A stretch of DNA of 64,000 bases from Bradysia coprophila (Eukaryota; Arthropoda; Insecta; Diptera; Sciaridae), in NCBI RefSeq assembly GCF_014529535.1, contig NW_023503493.1:12866001-12930000 (forward strand). The letters run 5' to 3'. The stretch's first letter is position 1. Each line of letters opens with the position of its first letter. The notes below the pieces were generated by a model. The model saw nothing but the letters and a program-made list of their open reading frames with translations. It was not told the DNA's origin and did no database searches. The position numbers and the translations under genes were made by a program. Shown here piece after piece: positions 58,084-64,000 of this stretch.

Positions 58084-60002
58084 TATGCAAAATAGTTCAC
58101 TCGGCATACGAATGCACACGTATACTGTAATTTCGTGGTTTCTCCTTATGATGAAAATAACTATTGATCCATCCGGACCATCAAAAATTTCAAAATTATC
58201 GTTCCCGCTCACCGCTAGTCGATGTCGATGTTTCATCAATCGCGAATTTGACATTTCATGCATCCGCACACATCCATCGCAAAAATTCTATATTCACATC
58301 ATTCACATCCACGACAAAAACACTGCCGAGACAAAAACAATAAAAAAAAGAATGAATAATACTAAATGAAAAAGGGGGTGGTTGTGCAGTAAGTTTCGTG
58401 TCAATAAACTTTCACTTCTATCAAATTTTGCTGTTGTTTACACAAAGGATCATTTGTCGTGCGCTTTTTACTTCGTGAATCATTAAAGTCTGCATGTAAC
58501 AATGTAGACTATTGGAATTCGATTAGTGTTTTGTATTTTATACTCCAGTTTTGATTATGGCATTGTTTTTCATTGAACATTGGTCGATCGAGAGTAGTAC
58601 GCTCAACTCAGCGCATGAAGTGATAATGTTTGATTAGTAGAGCAAAGAACCAATGAAATTGATTAAATTTCAACACGCTTGAAAACAAGGAAGTGGATTT
58701 TACATTCAAATTCTATTGAAGGTAAGTTTCATTGAACTTGTTAGCAAAAAATGTTTTGTCAGAGTAAGTGAACGAATTGAATTATGAATTAAGGTCTCAT
58801 GATGTGAGTGTAAGTTTCGCAATCTACCTTCTTGCTGTATAGTTCAAGTTATAGTTAAATTCGCCTTTGACACCGTTTCTTGGCTCTTGTCCAATATTTT
58901 GATTAATTTTTCTCAATTTTTATTTTGATTTTGTCACAAAGTATATTTATAATACTGATTGCATGAGAGACCGAGTGACGAGACTGGAATAATAAGAAAA
59001 AGTTATAAATAATAGTCAAAGTTTTCAACTGAGTTGCACAATTCTGGGTTGGTTACAGCGGATTGTTTACACGATTTAAGTCCGTGTTTTCCGTCTTACA
59101 AATTCGTACGATCGCACTGGAGGTGTTATTAAATATTACAAAACCACTGTAGTGTTGTAGGACACTCATTCAATAAGTAAAAGTGATATTGGAACTGACA
59201 AAAGTGACAAATCTTATAATTGAGTGATTAGACGTAAGATGTTATCTTGGTCTATCGACCCTCTCTGTTTTTGTTGTCTACACTTTACACCAATCTCAGA
59301 TTTCACACCTTCGGTTATTGTGAACTCCAAGATGAGGATCTATCATCAGACGGCTTTTAACGACTTTTTATCGAAAAGTGGGAAAATTTCCCTGATAGAA
59401 GTAGTACGGTCAGTGAGTAGGGAACAAAAGATCTTTGATCTCGGTTGCTGCTTTTAAATTGAAGAAGCCTACCAACACTCTAATCCATCTATCTATGGGG
59501 ACTTATAGTTGGGAAACAGAAGCGATAACTCAAAGTCCGATAGCCAGATGAAACTGAGACCCGAATTAAATTGTTGAAATCCGAGAACCCAATCCCCAAA
59601 TATATTATTAAGTCGGGTCGGGATGGGTTAGGCTGATTGTACTGAAAATTCGACGACATGAGTATCGACGGAGAAACGGCGTCCTACTGAAGATTGACAA
59701 GCAGTCGACGTTTCTTCAGGAAGTTGTCGTTTTTTCTCGCCATTCCATTTACAAAATACATTCCCGATGGAGCATTTAGTGACTGACGTTACAGACGGAT
59801 TGCCGTTATTTTAGAAAGTCGTGTCAATGCTCACTTCGTCGTTCTTAGACAATGCGAATCTTCGTGTTTGTTTCATTGGAAGACGTTTGTAAAATTTCAC
59901 TTGCTGTTGCCTATCTTCCAGGCTTATTTTAGACTTGAGCTTCCATTTGATGTCATTTCCCGTTTCAATTTACAGATTTAATGTACTACTAACCAACCGA
60001 CC
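58084..60002. other. Upstream region of the PP2C-like gene
   Basis: No coding sequence I can support. GTAAGT-like donor sites (for example near 58721) could mark non-coding 5' exons, but this cannot be settled by eye. Confidence 0.4.
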
Positions 60003-62478
60003 ATGCCGTCACTAAGGCAGCGCATGACCACATATTTTCGTCAGTTAAGTTTCATTGCCGAACCACGAGACGATTCGCGCATAACTGCCACGCTAAGTCC
60101 TCGAAATCGTCCAGATGATGGTTCGTTCATCACAAAGTATCTCGAAGGGTAACATTTTCAAATTCGATTTGCCTCTATTGCCACACCATCTGAACATATT
60201 TCTCATCCGTTACAGGAAAATATCGAAAACATGCACAACGTCGTGTGAAATACAACACGGCAAGGATCCGAATGAACTTCCAGACATTAAATTGAAATCT
60301 TATGAAACTGGTGCGAGTACAATCACAGCCGCGTGCACTGGTCCTGACGACGGACTGACGGCCGTGAAACGGTCCAGACTGCATCTGAGTGCGGGACCGG
60401 ACACTGACATTGATTTCATCGACACAAATCAAGATCAGGACTTGGACATTCGCAAAAGTTCCATCACCACAAAGCCGAAGCAATTCTCGCGATTTCGTTC
60501 CGATCAGAATGCGAACAAACCATTCACTCGACCGCGTAAGGGGTCGAGAACGCATGAACAGCAACAGGAAGCCATTGCAGCGGATACTAAAAGTGAAAAG
60601 AGCGAAAAGGCTACAATCAATGTGATCGTGAGTTTAGTGAGTACAACAACGACGGTGAAATCGATGGATACGACAAAGAGTAAAATCGAAAAATCGTTGA
60701 AACTGAGTGGAGGTGATTTCAACCGAAACGACGTTACTGGCACCGACAATGCTACAGTCATAAGCAATAGCAAAGAGAACTTGCCGAATCGAATCTCTAA
60801 CGACATTAAGGTGAAAGATATTGATGAGGTGAAGGACGTGCCGGTGGTTAATCCAATAGAGTCTGTCGTCGCGGGAGTATCCAACTGGAAATATGAGAAC
60901 GATCATGCATACGGAATCGCAGTGTCGTTGTACGAAAAAAACTATTTGACAAAAGAGCACGCCGGAAATCCGATTGCCGATTGTTTCGGTCTAGTGGTAA
61001 GAGGCAACTCAGCTGCTATGTCAATCGCGGATGGGGTTAATTGGGGTGAGTATTTGTCATCCATCAATATGGAGTGAATAGTAACGTTGACATTAATTAA
61101 TAGGCGAAGGTGCACGACTCGCTGCTCGCTCTGCCGTTCAGGGAAGCTTAGAGTATCTGGACACAGCTTTATTTGGTCAAGTTCCTGGTAAGAATCGGAC
61201 TCTCTTCCCCTGATAAAACGATTTTTACTTAACCATGTCGTCCTGAATTTTAGGTGGAATGGCAACTACCACACGAGAAGTGTTTGTAAGCCTCTTGAGG
61301 AGCTTCTGGGAAGCGCATGCATGCATTTTAGAAATAGGCGGAGCCTTAACTACACTAACAGTAGCGGTAGTGCTGCCACTGCAAGAAGAACATTCGAATG
61401 GGAAGTATGTTGTTTGTGCGTGTAATGTTGGTGATTCCTTCGGCTATGTTTACTCCAAGGAATATGGAGTGCGAGAGATAACCCAAGGTAAAAGCAATGT
61501 TCTTCGTCGGTGGTTCCGTGAAATTTTATTAAATTTTCAGGCTCTCATGACATTACGTCGATGCGTGACATTCGAGATGCAATGGGAGCTCTGGGTCCGG
61601 TGGACGGAAATAAGCCTGAACTCGGGAATCTCACTCTATCCATGACAGTAGTAGATGCCGGTGATATAGTATTTCTAACATCCGATGGAATTAGCGACAA
61701 CTTTGATCCGGTTGTTGGCAAATTCGCAGAGCCCTTCACCACCGAAGCTCTACAGATCCCAAATCAACAATTAGCACCCAAAAGACAAAACAAAAGCACA
61801 TCTGCCATTCAGTCCGGTTCTACCAATCGCTTCAGTCTCCCACCAATCCAAAGCAAGCCTTCGAAGCAACCGAAAACTACAGTACCATCCGCTCCAGTTC
61901 GGCCACCGCGTCACAAAAAGCAATCGTCAAACACGCAATCATCGACTGCAGCCACCAATCATGAATCAGTACCATCGTCCAACCGTCCCAAATTTCTTCG
62001 TGCACATACGGTCATAGAGCCGCGAAACAGCCTTACGAAAACGCCGGTGATAAAATTTCCGAAATCAGCATCCGGTTTGCCACTTGTAACCGGACCGCAA
62101 CGACACACTCTGACATTACTCCGGTTGGAGGATCTATTGTGCTACGGCATAAATGGAACGTTGCAACCGTGTCCGTCAGCCCGAAATTTATGTCACCTGT
62201 TGGTTGATTTTGCCAAAATGATCACATCGGCCAAACGAAACATCCTTGAGCAACGCGAATTATTTTACCGCACCACGATTGATGCGAACGGAGTGAAACG
62301 GGAAGACGAGCTGACAAGAGCGCAGCAAAGATATGCCAGGAAACGGATTGTGGAAGGTACAACCTTTTCATCGCTACCGGGAAAATTAGATCATGCGACC
62401 GTAGTTGCTTTTACAGTTGGCTCGCACATTGCCGGCGAGGCTAATCGCAATTCAATTTATAACGAAACCGACTTTTAG
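60003..62478 (+). CDS. PP2C-like domain protein (CG9801 type), 5 exons
   Basis: Exons 60003-60148, 60216-61045, 61104-61187, 61254-61487 and 61541-62478 join to 743 aa. It starts MPSLRQRMTTYFRQLSFIAE. A long low-complexity, Ser/Thr/Lys-rich region (residues ~60-270) follows. The PP2C-like fold begins around YENDHAYGIAVSLYEKNYLT and contains GNPIADCFGLVVRGNSAAMS, then IADGVNWGEGARLAARSAV, CACNVGDSFGYVYS, LTLSMTVVDAGDIVFLTSDG and ISDNFDP. A disordered insert (~550-620) precedes the last block, KLDHATVVAFTV. Known phosphatases have DGHGG and GDSR; here the matching spots read DGVNWG and GDSFG, so some metal ligands remain but catalysis is doubtful. The family is conserved in animals but poorly characterised. 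AATAAA at 62563-62568 is a likely poly(A) signal. Confidence 0.88.
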
Positions 62479-63120
62479 TTTAGAACTGAAGTGTGTGCGG
62501 GGGATTATAGACGGCTGATTGGTAGAGCTTGCCTTTCTAGATACAACGTGAAATGAGTCCGCAATAAAAACAGAGAATTAAATGAATGTCTATTGGATCA
62601 ATATATTGTAACGCTTTCAATTGTATGAATTAAAACAAAACATTTTTAAGTCAACCAAATACGTACAAAGAGTTTGGTGCTTTCGCTGCTACGACTAGAT
62701 GCCACTGCAAAATGACGAGGAAGTCCTAGTCCATAGAAGAGAAGCGCTATCGAGAGAAATAAAACGAATTTAGTGATCTATGATCACACTAATCGAGTGA
62801 ATGGAACGTCTCAATTAAGTTTTCACAGAAAAAATATTTTCTCGTACAAAATACACTTTGGAAGCAATGACGACTCGTAGTAAGTAAGCAATTAACCGAT
62901 ATTGGGATAAGGATTAGTTCAGGTGAGTTATTTTATTAAAACCAACCTAACTTCTTCTGTGCCTGTCTTCATTCAAAGCCATCAGGCAACACACTCTACT
63001 TTTGCATAAAGTGCGTAGCGTCAGGTCAAGCTAAACTTAAATTTTAAAACAGAGCTGCCACGGTTTAAAATGCCTCATATTTTAGGAATTTATGCGGCTT
63101 GATTTTAGGAGTTTTTTTTA
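62479..63120. other. 3' flank of PP2C-like gene
   Basis: It contains the poly(A) signal near 62563, then AT-rich DNA without further features. Confidence 0.4.
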
Positions 63121-64000
63121 GACCCGTACGAAGTACTGGGGTCTTATAGGTTTACGCATACGTTTGTAACACGTCGAATTGGACTCCCTGAGTAAGGGGA
63201 AACCTATTGTGGTTGTCTAGAGATGCCAAATCCGCGAGAAAAAAAAAAGTCCGTCTGTCTGTCCGTCTGTCTGTCCGTCTGTCTGTCTGCACGATAACTT
63301 GAGTAAAACGCATCCGATTTAGAAAATTCTTTTTTTTCCCGTTTGGTAATGTCAAAAGACAGGCTAAGTTCGAAGATGAGTGATTTTGGATCGACCCCTC
63401 CCGAGCTGTGGCCCAATAAGTGCTTTACGGTTTTTCGAAGATATCTCCGGACATTTAAACGTTAAACTTGTAAGTGATACGTCAAATAAAAGGTATTTAC
63501 AATACCGATCGACAAAAAAAAAGTTTATGGAAATCGGATGACCGACTCGTGAGTTAGACCCCTTGGTGTGGAACAGGCACAGGGCGGCAAGCAGTTTTTG
63601 CTTGTAGGTCGGCCACATTTGAACATATTTCGTCTGTTTTAGCTTTATTAGATAGGTATTGACCGTACCAATCAGGGAATTTTTTTTTTTATGAAATTAT
63701 GTTCTCCGGAGCGTGAGCTAGGTCTCTTGGAGTGAGCTCTTATCTGGCTACTCGGAAGTACAGTGAACGTGGTGTATTTTGACAATATCTCGAGTAAATT
63801 TTGACCGAATTTCATGAATTTTTTTTTGTTTGAAAGGTATTAACGAATGTAAAGCGTCGGTACTATTTCCGGTCTCTTAACAAAATGGCTGCTGGCGGCC
63901 ATATTGGATTTTATTAAAAGTGATATATCTTGGGAAAAATGGTACTTAGAGAGTTTCTGTTAACATGGAAATAATTTGTTATGTGTGTGGGGTGCTTCAG
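63121..64000 (+). repeat. Second copy of the CCCGTACGAAGTAC dispersed repeat, cut by window edge
   Basis: It opens GACCCGTACGAAGTACTGGG, then GTCTTATAGGTTTACG. A pure (CTGTCTGTCCGT) tract runs from about 63250 to 63290, then AACTTGAGTAAAACGCATCC. Order of parts and motifs (GTACGAAGTAC, tract, TTGAGT, GAAGATG, TCGAGTAAATTT, GTTTGAAAGGTATTAACG) parallels 28362-29400. The end is outside the window. Confidence 0.7.

Noticed and set aside
57901..58369. Overlapping open frames on both strands with similar ends
   Set aside because: The frames pass through the 57962-58083 palindrome, so both strands encode the same repeat. No family resemblance.
63204..63355. Minus-strand frames with RTDRRTDRRTD repeats
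   Set aside because: These are translations of the CTGTCTGTC microsatellite tract.

Overview
The window looks like nuclear DNA from an insect, most likely a dipteran. Genes are split into small exons by mostly 50-350 bp GT-AG introns, and the spaces between genes are AT-rich and packed with short inverted-repeat elements. The conserved genes (Sec10, dihydroorotate dehydrogenase, TMEM256, a CG9801-type PP2C-like protein, a Tret1-like sugar transporter) read like fly proteins. A lower dipteran such as a fungus gnat (Sciaridae) would fit, but that is a guess from overall character and not from a diagnostic marker.

Layout: (1) 1.25-5.4 kb, minus: a 13-exon E1 subunit paralogue of 2-oxoglutarate dehydrogenase, intact except at its start codon. 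(2) 5.4-16.5 kb: no conserved gene. It holds inverted-repeat elements, a 1.6 kb DNA element with a perfect 8-bp target duplication, the 5' end of an LTR retrotransposon, and a minisatellite lying between two direct repeats. (3) 16.6-26.1 kb, plus: a two-exon bZIP gene whose 8.8 kb intron contains, on the other strand, an intronless secreted PI-PLC of bacterial/fungal type. The same intron holds a 730 bp fold-back and several smaller ones. (4) 26-36 kb: a dispersed repeat with 146-bp tandem units, a divergent type-II P-type ATPase (minus) and a 1.65 kb hAT-like element with a perfect 8-bp target duplication. (5) 36-43 kb: AT-rich, with a jockey-like reverse transcriptase remnant and small MITEs. 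(6) 43.3-46.2 kb, plus: an 8-exon sugar transporter. (7) 46.9-48.8 kb: inverted repeats and a broken retroelement ORF carrying a 97-bp tandem duplication. (8) 49.2-62.5 kb, the gene-dense part: Sec10 (minus), TMEM256 (plus), Dhod (minus, convergent with TMEM256 and 137 bp away) and the PP2C-like gene (plus). (9) From 63.1 kb to the edge: a second copy of the dispersed repeat seen at 28.4 kb.

The genes do not form one pathway. OGDH-like and Dhod are mitochondrial (TCA cycle and pyrimidine synthesis). Sec10 serves exocytosis. The ATPase and sugar transporter are membrane transporters, and the PI-PLC is predicted to be secreted. I joined exon models by hand from splice signals and reading phase. 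In every multi-exon gene the joined length is a multiple of three, which supports them. The most interesting items are the nested bacterial-type PI-PLC, the P-type ATPase with altered membrane ion-site motifs, the bZIP protein with a good basic region but no leucine zipper, and the dense set of palindromic elements, several with visible target-site duplications. I found no clear novel multi-gene system.
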